Shown here: positions 45,540 through 56,000 of the stretch, one piece after another | How the letters are laid out: each line of letters begins with the position of its first letter | How positions within the stretch are numbered: position 1 is the stretch's first letter | Source of the DNA: Kitagawia praeruptora | Taxonomy: Eukaryota; Streptophyta; Magnoliopsida; Apiales; Apiaceae | Assembly: GCA_037693485.1 (NCBI GenBank) | Contig: CM075354.1 | Location: 94,547,001-94,611,000 of the forward strand | Direction of reading: 5' to 3' | Length of the DNA stretch: 64,000 nucleotides | The notes under the pieces: model-generated | Database searches by the model: none | What the model was told of the DNA's origin: nothing | The model's input: the letters and a program-made list of their open reading frames with translations, nothing else | Program-made: the position numbers and the translations under genes

Positions 45540-46121
45540 ATGAGTCAATTTGATGATGCAACTTTGTGGAGTGGTAAGGAGTTCAAAGAGTCACCAAACG
45601 AGGTTAGTAATAGTGAGCTAATTTTTGATGATTATGATGATTTTGATGATGATTTTGAAAGTCTCACTCTTATTGACCCATATGCTTCTCAAGAAATTAA
45701 CTCGTGTGAAAACTCTTTTGATAATAATGATGTTGATTTCTTAGATGACTCTATTTGCATGCTATTTGACGAGGGTGATAATATGGTTGTGGCAGATGTT
45801 AATTTGAATAAGGATATTGTGAATCCAATTGTGGTAGATGAGATAGAACCGAATTTGAATATGCTTGACTTGAACAATGCTAAGATTGAGAATGTGTATA
45901 TGCCTTATGTAGACCCGATTTGGGAGGAATTTGTGAAAAGAAGCTATAAGTATTTTGATGTTGATTTTGCTAAATATTTTCACATCCCGAAATTTCTTGA
46001 GCATTTCATGAGCCTCACATGTCAATTTATATATCTTTTTGGTTATCGAATTGGTGCTCACATCATTAGATTAATTCAAATTAGGAGATATGTACATCTA
46101 TATGCTTTTTCGCCAGGATAA
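45540..46121 (+). CDS. Acidic unknown protein of the element, copy 2, 193 aa
   Basis: This is the second copy of 40002-40583. It differs by one residue (His in FLEHFMSL) and is otherwise identical, including the acidic cluster and hydrophobic C-terminal third. Confidence 0.55.
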   Translation: MSQFDDATLWSGKEFKESPNEVSNSELIFDDYDDFDDDFESLTLIDPYASQEINSCENSFDNNDVDFLDDSICMLFDEGDNMVVADVNLNKDIVNPIVVDEIEPNLNMLDLNNAKIENVYMPYVDPIWEEFVKRSYKYFDVDFAKYFHIPKFLEHFMSLTCQFIYLFGYRIGAHIIRLIQIRRYVHLYAFSPG

Positions 46122-46133
46122 TTGTCAACAGGA

Positions 46134-46180
46134 GTCGGGCTAACGACATTAAACAAATGCGCTTCGTGGGAGGCAACCCA
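46134..46180 (+). promoter_or_regulatory. Conserved Athila-type block, copy 2
   Basis: It is identical to 40596-40642 and lies at the same distance from the second ORF. Confidence 0.55.
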
Positions 46181-46257
46181 TGCATTAGTGTAGTGAAAAA
46201 TAAAAATAAAAAAATTGAGTGTTGTATGGAAAAAAAAAAATGAACAGTTCGAGCAAT

Positions 46258-46306
46258 TTGCGCCTCAGTAACACAAGTTGCGCCTGCGTTACTGCATCAG
46301 GCGCAA
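46258..46306 (+). repeat. Bulged hairpin, copy 2, one stem base changed
   Basis: It matches 40720-40768 except that CAGTAACGCA became CAGTAACACA, which breaks one G-C pair; the change is again G-to-A in a CpG. Confidence 0.7.
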
Positions 46307-46339
46307 TTTGCCCTTCAGTAACGCAGGTTGCGCTGGCGT

Positions 46340-48871
46340 TACAGCCGTTTATACCCCCTAACACGCAGGTTCAACCAGTGTGTCTGATGTTTCCGCGCCC
46401 AGCGCCTCTGAAACGCAGCAGCAGGCTGCGTTATACCCCCTTCTGCCCAGTTTTTTCTCCGAAATTCATTGTTTTTAACCATAAAAATTCCCCTAAATTC
46501 AATCCTAACTCAAATTTCTTCAATTCTAAATCCCTATATATATCCTACATCAAATCCTAACCTCTCCAAATCTCTCCTACACTCTAAATTTTTAAATCTC
46601 AACTATCCATCATATTATATATATACACACCTAGCCATACAAATCCAATTCCTCTTCCATTTTCTCTAAAAATTCAATTCTAAAGAGGAATTAATTGCAA
46701 GTTCACCTCTCCAATTTGTAGTGGGGTTATTTCTTTTCTCAAATTTTATTTTGATTACGAATTTGTGTTCTTGTAAATTGGGATTTGTATTATTCTTGAT
46801 ATATTGGGGTATTTTTGGTGTGTTATTGCTTGGTAATTTTTGGTGGAGCTTCTTGTGAGTTGGGTATTGATTCTTTTGGCTCGTAAGCATGGGAAAGATA
46901 GTGCTAATGTTGGGAAATTTTCGTTTTCGACGGCGGAGGTTAAATTTAATCGGTTGTTTTGAGGCCAATTGCTAAGGAAAGGGGATTTTTGCGAGAAAAA
47001 AAAATTATTGGGTATGTTTCGGTATTCAGGTATGTTTTCTACTATCCCTTGTATTTACTTCCATTTAATGAGGACATTGAATATTTTAAGTTTGGGGGTG
47101 GTTTGAGGGATTAGTAGTTGTTATTGTATTATTTGTTCATGTAGGATTTCATGCTTTGCATATTAGTAGTAGTAAATTATGCATTTATGTTCGTGTTATC
47201 TACGTTTGTTTCATATATGACATTCTGTTTTTATGTTTGTATACCATGTGAGTTCATAATAGTTGCATTTGCACCCATGCTTGATAGGAATTTTGTGTTG
47301 TTGACACTTTTGATTGAGAAGTGATATGTTTTGTTCTTATGCACACACATACACTAGTAAGTTGAAGCTAGTAGACTTATTGAATGTTGTAAGTAATTAG
47401 AAGGACATGAATATGTGCAAGATGATTTAGTTCGCATGCTTTGAATACAAGTCGGTGCGTTAGAGAGATTTTTTTCTTGGGATTGAGTATGTTTTTTCCA
47501 CCAAGTGAGATTTTGAGCCATATTGCATATTTTTTATTCGTTTGCTTGAGTGTCCACGGATTGTTTGCATTGCTAGCAGTTGTTTGAGGTCTTTCTTGAA
47601 ACGCATGACATTATTTGACGATTAAAATGATAAAGGCATTTAGGAATAACCACATATTTTCCCATATTACCACACCATATTTACATGATCAATTAGTAAC
47701 CCGTTGAGCTTAATCCTATTTTTCGGTGACATACCACATTACTTGCCTAGACCTTTTTCTTGTATTAGCCTTACATTAATTTGAACCCACATTGTCAAAG
47801 GCTAGTAAAGTGCTTAAGGGAGTAATAAGGTGTGCAAGGAGGGGTTTATTCTTGGTCATAATTTTGGGGGAAATATTGAATATTGGGTTTAATTGTTACT
47901 TGATAGTCGGCATGTGTAATAAAATCGTGGGATCATTGTTATTGTTCATATTATTGTTTTATTTAGCTCTCAAAAAAAAAGAGAAAAAAAAACAAAACAG
48001 AAAAAAAAAGAAAAAAGAAAAAAAAGAAAAAAATATTATGAGAGCATATTTGTCATATTGTGTTTATTGTGATCCTACTTTAGTCGACTAGTCGAGCATT
48101 TTTGTTGGAAAAAAAAAAGATAGTAAAATCATGTGTGGGGGGAAAGTAGGGTGTTGTGAATGGTTTATTAAGGTACTTGCTAGCTTTTGACACTTCACCT
48201 CTTTTGGCTTACTTGTCATACCTTGTCCCTAGCCCCGTTACAACCCAAATAAAGACCTTTTGATTATCGTCATTGATGTATGTTGTGTTAAGAGTTAGAT
48301 TGATACCAAATGTCAAGCATGCTTATGATTTTGTTGGAATTGAGTGATACACTTACCCCGGTTCTTGAGTGAATATTCTTTTGTGAGTGAATTGTGAGTG
48401 TTTGTTTGTTTTTGCGTATGAGATCCCGAGTTTTGTCTCAAAGATGTACTCTTGTAGGCTTAGCATGTTTACTAACTTATTCTTACACTTGACATGGACT
48501 TGTGAGAACTTATGCATGTTCATTGAGTAGACTATGTGAATACTTGCACTTTCGACATCAAGACATTGCGTATTTACTTTGATTCTTAAGTTGATATGGC
48601 ATGAGAGGATTCGAAGGTATGGTAGGATATTAGTACTAGATTAGTTGCATTTTCATATTAGTTGCATTCATGCATTGCATTGCATTAGGTTAAATGGATT
48701 TTGTGGGTACATTCGCTATAGGCCCTCACGAGACCTTACTCGTCCACTAGGGCTGCCTAGGGGTTTAAAGGGCTTGTTGCATATGCCAAATGCAACCGTG
48801 ATCACCTACGGAAGTGGTACTAGTTAGTTAGTTAGTTGTAATTGTTAATGCTTGAGGACAAGCATCGGTTT
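46340..48871 (+). other. 3' internal region of unit 2, no convincing gene
   Basis: Same layout as 40810-43336; the A/G tract near 47970-48040 is a few bases shorter. Confidence 0.6.
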
Positions 48872-48886
48872 AAGTTTGGGGGTGTT
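48872..48886 (+). promoter_or_regulatory. Polypurine tract 2
   Basis: Same AAGTTTGGGGGTGTT as before LTR 2, here adjoining LTR 3. Confidence 0.8.
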
Positions 48887-50193
48887 TGATAAGTGGATTT
48901 TATATCTACTTGGAGCATTCTAAATCGGCTTAAATTGATTGTTTTGGACTCAAGTTTGTGTAGTTTTGATGTGTTTTGCTTAGTTGTGCAGATTTACGAG
49001 AATGTTGATTAAGGTGGATGCTTCTATTATTTTTGGAGAATTAATTGATTAAAATTCGGATTTCTGAGAAGGGTTGTGCAGTCTACACTGTTTTGGCCAT
49101 ATCTTGAGTTCTAGAAGTCCGTTTGAGGCCCATAAGTAGTCCACGCGAAGATAACGAGATTCTCTATCATTCTAAAGTGGTCCAGACGTCCAATCACAAC
49201 TGGAAAGGTTCGGAAAAACAGAGGAAAAGAAGATACGAATTTTCCTTAATAAAACATATTCAATTTAGGAAACGTATTTTTGCAGAAATTCTATTATAAT
49301 TCTGTTTTGGTATTTTCTTGCTGGGCAAGACTTTTAGAGCCTATATAAACACATCTAGATATAGTTTTTAGAGATCGAAAAATTATTGTACATAACTTGT
49401 ATATTCTAGTATAGAGAGATTGGAGATAGCTATTCACTTTTCTTTGGAGATTGAAGGTTTTTCTCTATTCTTTATAATATTATGTGTTCATATTATATCT
49501 CTTGCTTTATTAGTTTAATTATGTATGAGTAGATAATTAATCTAGGGTTAAGTAGAACCCTAGTTATGATTGATGTGTGAATTTCCCAATTCCCCCAATT
49601 TGATTGTTTAATTGCTCTTGCTTATTGAGTTGTATTAATTAACAATTACAAATCAGACGTGATTATGTGTATTGTTTGAACCAATATCTAATTATCAGCG
49701 AGAGTTGGATTTAGATGGTTGTGATTTATCCAATGAGGACATGAACTTCTCCATGAGAATAGGTAGAACGGATTGTTAGGAAGTTAGGATGCTGTGATTA
49801 ATGTCTCTAAATTGCATGATACCATGAGAATAGGCTTGATTGTATTTTAGAGAAGCCATTAATACTCGAGAGAGGTTATTGGTAATTTATAGGGCGCATC
49901 TTTCCTTTTGAGTATTATACGATTGATTGGGGAGGGAATTCACGATTGCATTAATTCATGCTAGTGGGGACACTTAATTCTGGATGTTTTAGTTAATTGA
50001 TTAATTGAATTAGTATAAAATTAGTATAATAATCTTTGATATTTTATTGTGTTACTTGCTTGGCTGAATTGAATCGAGAACAACTGGTGATTGACACGTT
50101 TGTCTCTGTGGGATCGACTCTGACTTACCCTACTACATAGTTAGAAGGATTTGTTAGATATTATTATTTGATAGGCACGCGACAGCCTTGTCA
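48887..50193 (+). repeat. LTR 3 of the doublet
   Basis: 1307 bp, TG...CA ends, followed by the right target-duplication copy GATGG. It has private changes GTGGTCCAG, GGCGCATC and TTGAATTAG. Confidence 0.93.
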
Positions 50194-50650
50194 GATGGGT
50201 CCAAGAAGGTGTTAGCAGTGCAAGAAAAGATGACTAGAGTGAAGAAGCGGTATAGCTCAAGGGGCGCAAAAAAGGAATTCCAGGAAGGGGCCAAGACCTA
50301 TCAAGAGGAGAACAGTAAGGCCCCACCAAGAAACTCTTGGATGAATTTGATGATGTTGTTACGGATCAAACACACCCTTACTTCTATGAAGACCTTGAGC
50401 GGGAGGAGGATGTAAAGGCTACTAAGACAAAGGAGGGGTTGCATAATGAGGTTGCCTCATCTAAGGCGAGGTCAATTAGTGTGTTTGATCGTCTTGGAAA
50501 GAAGTTAGCTGAGCATGATCTCCGCCTCAAGTATGGAAAATTCACAACTAACAAGAAGGATAAACGATCCCAGGCTTGGAGCCAGGGTTCCGAACGACCC
50601 CCTTTTCCTCATCGAGAGCGCAAGTGGTCCCATCGTCATAACAGCGTGTA
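50194..50650 (+). pseudogene. Older gypsy-type gag fragment, right part
   Basis: This continues the frame interrupted at 37813. A basic stretch (KKVLAVQEKMTRVKKRYSS) comes first. After an apparent frame slip near 50316-50337 another open frame reads LLDEFDDVVTDQTHPYFYED and later SISVFDRLGKKLAEHDLRLK, a gag-like pattern seen in plant Tat-group elements. Similarity ends at about 50640, where AT-rich DNA begins, so the element is truncated. No protease or polymerase part is present. Confidence 0.5.
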
Positions 50651-51265
50651 TATACAGTCCTTATTGGCATTTATTATTAACACATATCACTACTCATATT
50701 ACAATTTCATAATTACGAGTTTTCAGTCCAAAAATTATTAAACCAATATAAGTTTAGAACTTACTTGAAGTTGAATCTGGTTGAGACATAGATAATATAT
50801 AAGATATATGTAAGGCAGTAAGACTTAAGAGTTAAGAGCAAAGGTATGAGAAAATGAGAATTGAAGTGAAGTAGCCAACAACACTCGTGAGAATTGGGAA
50901 GTGGTGACTACTGAGAAAGTGAGAAGCTATTAGGTTAATTATCTAATGGGCTAATTTTAATTGGGCTTTCCATCTTGGATCCTTATTAATTATAAATGAG
51001 TATTTGTATTTTGACCCAATTTTAAAATTCTAATTATTAATATATTATGACATATATATATAATTAATTATAAGAAATTTATTAAAAATTAGTAAAAAAG
51101 CATGACAAAATAGGAAAAGGCATGCCTATAGGCGTGCCGTCATGGCGGTGCCCAGTCCGGCATGCCGCTGACGCTGTGCCATGCACCCTATTCATCTGGC
51201 AAGTTAAAAAAAATCAGAATATTTAAAATTCACCCAATAATAAAATATGAAGAGTTTTAAAAGAA
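50651..51265. other. AT-rich DNA with a GGCATGCC cluster, no gene seen
   Basis: At 51117-51187 a GC-rich patch contains repeated and palindromic GGCATGCC/GGCGTGCC/GGCGGTGCC words, probably a decayed transposon end. Otherwise empty. Confidence 0.45.
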
Positions 51266-51281
51266 TACAAACATGCATTTT

Positions 51282-51848
51282 TTTTTTTTGAAACCAAAGA
51301 AAATTTCATTAACTTGAACTGTCAAACAAGAGAACCTCCGCCAAATGATTAGGGGGAGATGAATAAACAGTAAAGCAATTAACTAAACAAGGTAATCTAG
51401 CAAGACAATGTGCTACCCTGTTCGCTTGCTTTCGAATATGGGACACCTTAATATGAGGGGACTGTTGAATCATAGCCTTACACTGATCTATCACATGACC
51501 AATCTCAAGTCTAAACTCCTTCTTTCCACTGATAGCTCCCACTGTGAGTAAAGAATCTGTTTCCACCGCAACCTCACAACTAATCCCCTTAGATATTACC
51601 CACGAGAGCGCCTCACGCACACCAATACACTCTGCTTCAAACACAGAGGATGGGCTCAATAATGTCACACTCCTACCCTCCAAGAACTCACCTCTCCAGT
51701 CCCTGCAAACCATACCAACTGTGAAGGTACTAGCCCCCGGAAAAAACGAAGCATCAACATTACATTTAACAGTCCCTTCCACAGGCTTCTGCCAACGTTT
51801 CTCCTGACTGCACAACACCACCCTTGTAGTGTTGCTAATTCCACTCTT
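51282..51848 (-). pseudogene. 5'-truncated LINE tail encoding an RNase H domain
   Basis: Minus-strand insertion ending in a poly(A) tail (poly(T) at 51282-51289 on the + strand) after TGAAATTTTCTTTGGTTTC. It is flanked by a 16-bp target duplication TACAAACATGCATTTT (51266-51281 and 51849-51864). It retains only the RNase H region of ORF2, ending at a stop at 51309. In the open frame the catalytic positions are Asp35 (CNVDAS), Glu76 (EAECIG) and Asp101 (ETDS), while the fourth is His150 (NRVAHCLA) instead of Asp, as is common in plant L1-type elements. The ATG that begins the open frame (51857) comes from the target duplication, not from the element, so the frame is a by-product of 5' truncation. 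Confidence 0.85.
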
Positions 51849-51864
51849 TACAAACATGCATTTT

Positions 51865-52494
51865 AAAATCTCCAGGTTATCTATGAGTGTTTGAGTTCAT
51901 ATACCAGAAACTTAGCACTTGTAAGGAAGTTTTTTTTTTTTTAATCAGGCTTCGACGAGAAAGACTTAACTGTTCCAAACAATGGGTGGAAAAACTTGTT
52001 TTAAAGGGAAAAATTTGCAAAATTCTATATAATACTATAATAGTAATAATTTGTATGTGAGAAAATCAAAGCTTCTAGTACACAATAGGAGCAGAGCAAG
52101 CAGAACGATAAATCCACCTGAAATTTATTCTCCAGTCATTTGTTTTTATAATTTCGACCAAAATGCACAACAACACAGGGGAACTGTATATACAACTTCT
52201 GATCATTACATTTACACCAAAGATCACACATATTCACATGTTGAGACAAAGTTCACAGTTAAAAATAATTTTTTTTAAAAAAAAGAAAGAAAAACAACAT
52301 GCATAACATGAAGTGGACAACAGAAGCTTATTGGGCTGCAAAGCCTACATCTCTTCACAAACACATGAAAAATGTACTTTGCCATCTTGACCACTTAACT
52401 TATATATTCTGCTAAGTAATTTTACCTGATCAGATCCGTCGTAATACAAGTTATCGGTCACAATACTACAAATCACGAACAAGATCACTACAGT
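51865..52494. other. Intergenic DNA upstream of the JmjC gene, no gene seen
   Basis: A 75-codon frame at 52051-52278 has no recognisable features. Poly(T) at 51930-51942. Confidence 0.5.
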
Positions 52495-52588
52495 CGAGCT
52501 ATCGAACATGAGTCCGAAGTGAATTATGATTTTAAAAAAACATTGATCGAGCTATCGAACATGAGTCCGAAGTGAATTATGATTTAAG
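52495..52588 (+). repeat. 53-bp tandem duplication in the JmjC gene upstream region
   Basis: CGAGCTATCGAACATGAGTC to GAATTATGATTT is present at 52495 and again at 52548 with no change in the shared core. Confidence 0.9.
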
Positions 52589-52779
52589 AAAACAAATTAA
52601 ATTGTAAATGTGATCACATTATTCATCCAGCAAAAGAAAAAAAAACCCCAGAGTTTCTGCAGAAAACACTAATCCTAGTACAAACAAATATTTTCATAAA
52701 TTGAATAAATATGACGATGTAAAGTGGTTGGAAAATCCACTTTAATTTCAGTTTCGCCAAAAAAGTACAACTCACTCAC

Positions 52780-53024
52780 GGCTCTCGATATATATCTCTT
52801 CACAACAAGCCACCTATACACACACTTCAAAACGTGTATACACACACCCCCCGAAACGTGTAAAAACACACACACTCGCACACGCACTACAATTGCCTAT
52901 CTCTCTCTCTCTTTCTCTATCTCTCTCTTTATATCTCTCTCTCGTTACAAAACCCTATAGCTTCCTTTAATACTTCAATTGCACTCAATTGAGAAATTTA
53001 ATCGACAGATTTGTCGCGGATTCA
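52780..53024 (+). promoter_or_regulatory. Core promoter and 5' UTR of the JmjC gene
   Basis: A TATA-like GATATATATC (about 52787-52796) is followed by CA-rich DNA with two AAACGTGTA words, then a CT microsatellite (52901-52943) typical of plant 5' UTRs, and the ATG at 53025. The exact transcription start cannot be read from the sequence. Confidence 0.5.
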
Positions 53025-56000
53025 ATGCCGGAGAACGACGATTCGCCGGACAGGTGTGCGAGGACCGACGGACGGCAATGGAGGTGCAAGCGCCGCGTGC
53101 TCGCCGGAAAAAAGTACTGTGAGGATCACTTGATTCAGTTCCAGAAGAAAGCTCAGAGGAAGAAACAGAGAGACAAATTCCAGGCGAATGTGTCGAAAAA
53201 TTCAAAAAATCGAAACAGAATTGTCGAAAAATCCAAGCAAGTATCGAAAGAGAAGGCGAACGAGGAGGTAGGGGAGAGTAGTAGGAAGCGATCAGCGAGC
53301 GAGGCGCTAGACGAGACGATAAGGAGTCTCAAGTTGAAGAGAGGAGATATACAGCTGGAATTGATCAGAGAGTATTTGATTCGAAAAGTCGAAAAGAAGA
53401 AGGAAAAAGAGTTGGAGGAGAGTGAGAGTGGAGTGAGGAATATAATTAAAGAGTTTCCGAATGGACGGATGGAGATACCTCCTCCTCCGCAAACTCCACA
53501 AGAGTTCGATAATGTAGGTCCGTATAATGTTAAAGTAGGGACCAATTGTAAGACTATCGAAAGACGGAATTTCAGGTCCAAGAATGTGGAGCCGATTCCT
53601 GTTTGTACAATGCAGGTTGTTTTACTTGTTCCATTTGTGGCTTTTTTGTGTTCAGATTGCGAATTTGTATTGTTCATGATTTATTTTGATGTTTTTATTG
53701 GTTTCTATGTAGATTTTACCCAGTGTTAAAGAAGCTGTGAAACTCAAAAAAGGGAAGAGGAGGAAATGTCATTGGTGTCACAAGTTTAGCTACCGGATAC
53801 TTGTAAGGTGTAAAGCTTGTCAAAAGGAATCGTTTTGTGAAGATTGTATAGAAGAAAGGTTTGCTCGAATTGTGCTCAAGTTCTGGTTTATGTGCGATTG
53901 ATATGCTGTTTATTGTGACTTTTCTTCGAAATTATATTTTTTACCCTGAATTTTTAGTATCAGTATGTGATCTGATGATTGTTCGTCTGCTTACTTTGTT
54001 ATGTACTAGTTTCCAATATACTTCATTAGTTTTCCAGTTTTTTCGTTCATTATCTATCTACTTGGTGCAATGGTCAAGTGTCTACATGCTATCTATAAAG
54101 GTCACAGGTTTGACTCCACTCAAACAGCCGTGTTCGAGTAAATGAGGGTAAGGTTGTGTACATGAGACCTTCATGATTCAATATAGAAGTGCATGGTCAG
54201 TAGTAGCTAGCTAAGTGTACTCAGTAAAGTGTATATCTTAGTAAAGTAGGGGCTTTTTTTAGCAGATTACAATCCGATGATATTAGCATTTAAAATTCCA
54301 TGCCGCTGTCTAGTTTTAATAGAACAACTATATGCAATGTTGCTGCATTTGTAATTTATTGGTTACTACTATAAAGTACACTATGCAAATTGTTAACTAT
54401 TATCTCTAGTATATCAAAGCTTGTGTATCACCAGTTTTGATGTTCGCAAGACCTATCTTTTCCACCTTTTGGATATACGGTTTACTGAAACAAATTCAAC
54501 TCCTTTATTTCAGGTCTTTTGTTAAGGAGGAAGTTAGGACTGCGTGTCCAGTTTGTCGCGGAACATGCAAATGCAGGGCCTGCTCAAGCTCCAAGCCTAA
54601 AGTCGTCGAGCACAAGGTGGTAGAATAGTTGCCTGAGCTTTTGTGGCTGAGCTTTCTATAAATTAAATCTTTTCTATCAATATTCATTCATATACAATCT
54701 TGCAGGAATCTATTAAGGACACAAAAGAGATCGAGAAACTCCAACAGCTTCATTATCTGATGAAAATGCTTCTTCCAGTACTCAAAAAGATGAACTTGGA
54801 CCACAGTATTGAGCTTGAATTAGAAGCCAAAATAAAGGGTAATATGACTTGAGTTTCCAAACAACGAGTTTTAACACTAGTTATTTAAGTGTCTTTTAAA
54901 GATATTGTGTATATTTAATTGAAACTGATAAATGAATTTTTATGTTATTGCATGTATAGTGTTATATAGTTGCACTTCGTCTACCCAGAAAAAGTTACTC
55001 AAACAATATTTCATAAATCTACAATTCTCCTTACCATTTTCTCACTTTATATCCAATCTGCATATATGACAGGAGCAAGAAACTATGAAATTCCGCAAGT
55101 TAAATTATGCGGCGAGAACTTAATTTGTTGGTATGTATAAAAAAAGTGCTGATTATGTGTGTATGTGTGTTTTATAGCCTTGATGTTTCTAATTTTATGT
55201 GGTTTAACATTCTGCAGTAACTGTAATACTACCGTAGTAGATTTGCACAGAAGCTGCAGTAGGTGTTCGTATAATCTTTGTTTAAGTTGTTGTCATGAGT
55301 ATCGTCAAGGAAAGTCAAGTGGTGGTCACAAAGAAAACAAAATCATGTATCCATACAGGAAGAGAGCCTGTACTTCTGATGACAAGCTACCATCAGATAG
55401 GAAGAGAAATAGCTCCATAAAGCAAGGTAGCAAGTCAGTTGCTTCTCTCACATTACCCCCGAATTGGAATGTTTATAAAGATGGGAGAATGTGTTGCCCA
55501 CCTAAGGATTTCGGTGGCTGTGGTTTTAATGTCAGCCTTGATTTGAGATGTTTGTATCCCTTTGGATGGGACAAAGAGCTAGAAGCAAATGTAAAAGACA
55601 TAGTTAGCGGAAATGATGGTCCAGATGCTTCAGATTTTGGTTCAAGCTGCTCACTGTGTAGGAAGACAGAAAATCAAGGAAACAGAGTCAAGCTATTGCT
55701 TGAAACAGCTAGGAGAGATAATTCGAATGAGAACTTTCTGTATTACCCTACTATTCAGGACCTTCATGTTGAAAGGCTTGGACACTTTCAGACTCATTGG
55801 GGCAAAGGTCACCCAGTTATAGTTCAGAGTATGATTCAAGTTGCTGGAAACATGAACTGGAATCCAGTTTCCATGTTCTGCACTTATCTTGGAAAGAGTC
55901 TTGCTAATAAAGTTAACTCTGCAGCAAGTGAGGCGACAAATTACTTGGATTGCTTTGAGGTAAGTGATATGTACCTTGTATCAATATGTGTGTGGGTTAG

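Larger units (their letters stand above)
37814..50193 (+). mobile_element. Athila-like non-autonomous LTR retrotransposon doublet (LTR-int-LTR-int-LTR)
   Basis: Three 1307-bp LTRs (37814, 43352, 48887) separate two internal regions of 4231 and 4228 bp. A perfect target duplication GATGG lies only at the outer edges (37809-37813 and 50194-50198), so the whole array behaves as one insertion. Each internal region has a tRNA-Asp-type primer site, a gag-derived ORF with a CCHC knuckle, a second acidic ORF and a polypurine tract before the next LTR. No protease, reverse transcriptase or integrase is encoded, so movement would need enzymes from an autonomous Athila relative. LTRs differ at roughly 8 of 1307 positions and the internal regions at about a dozen sites, which indicates a recent origin. 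Confidence 0.93.

Noticed and set aside
53153..53677. 174-codon antisense frame
   Set aside because: Shadow of exon 1 of the JmjC gene.
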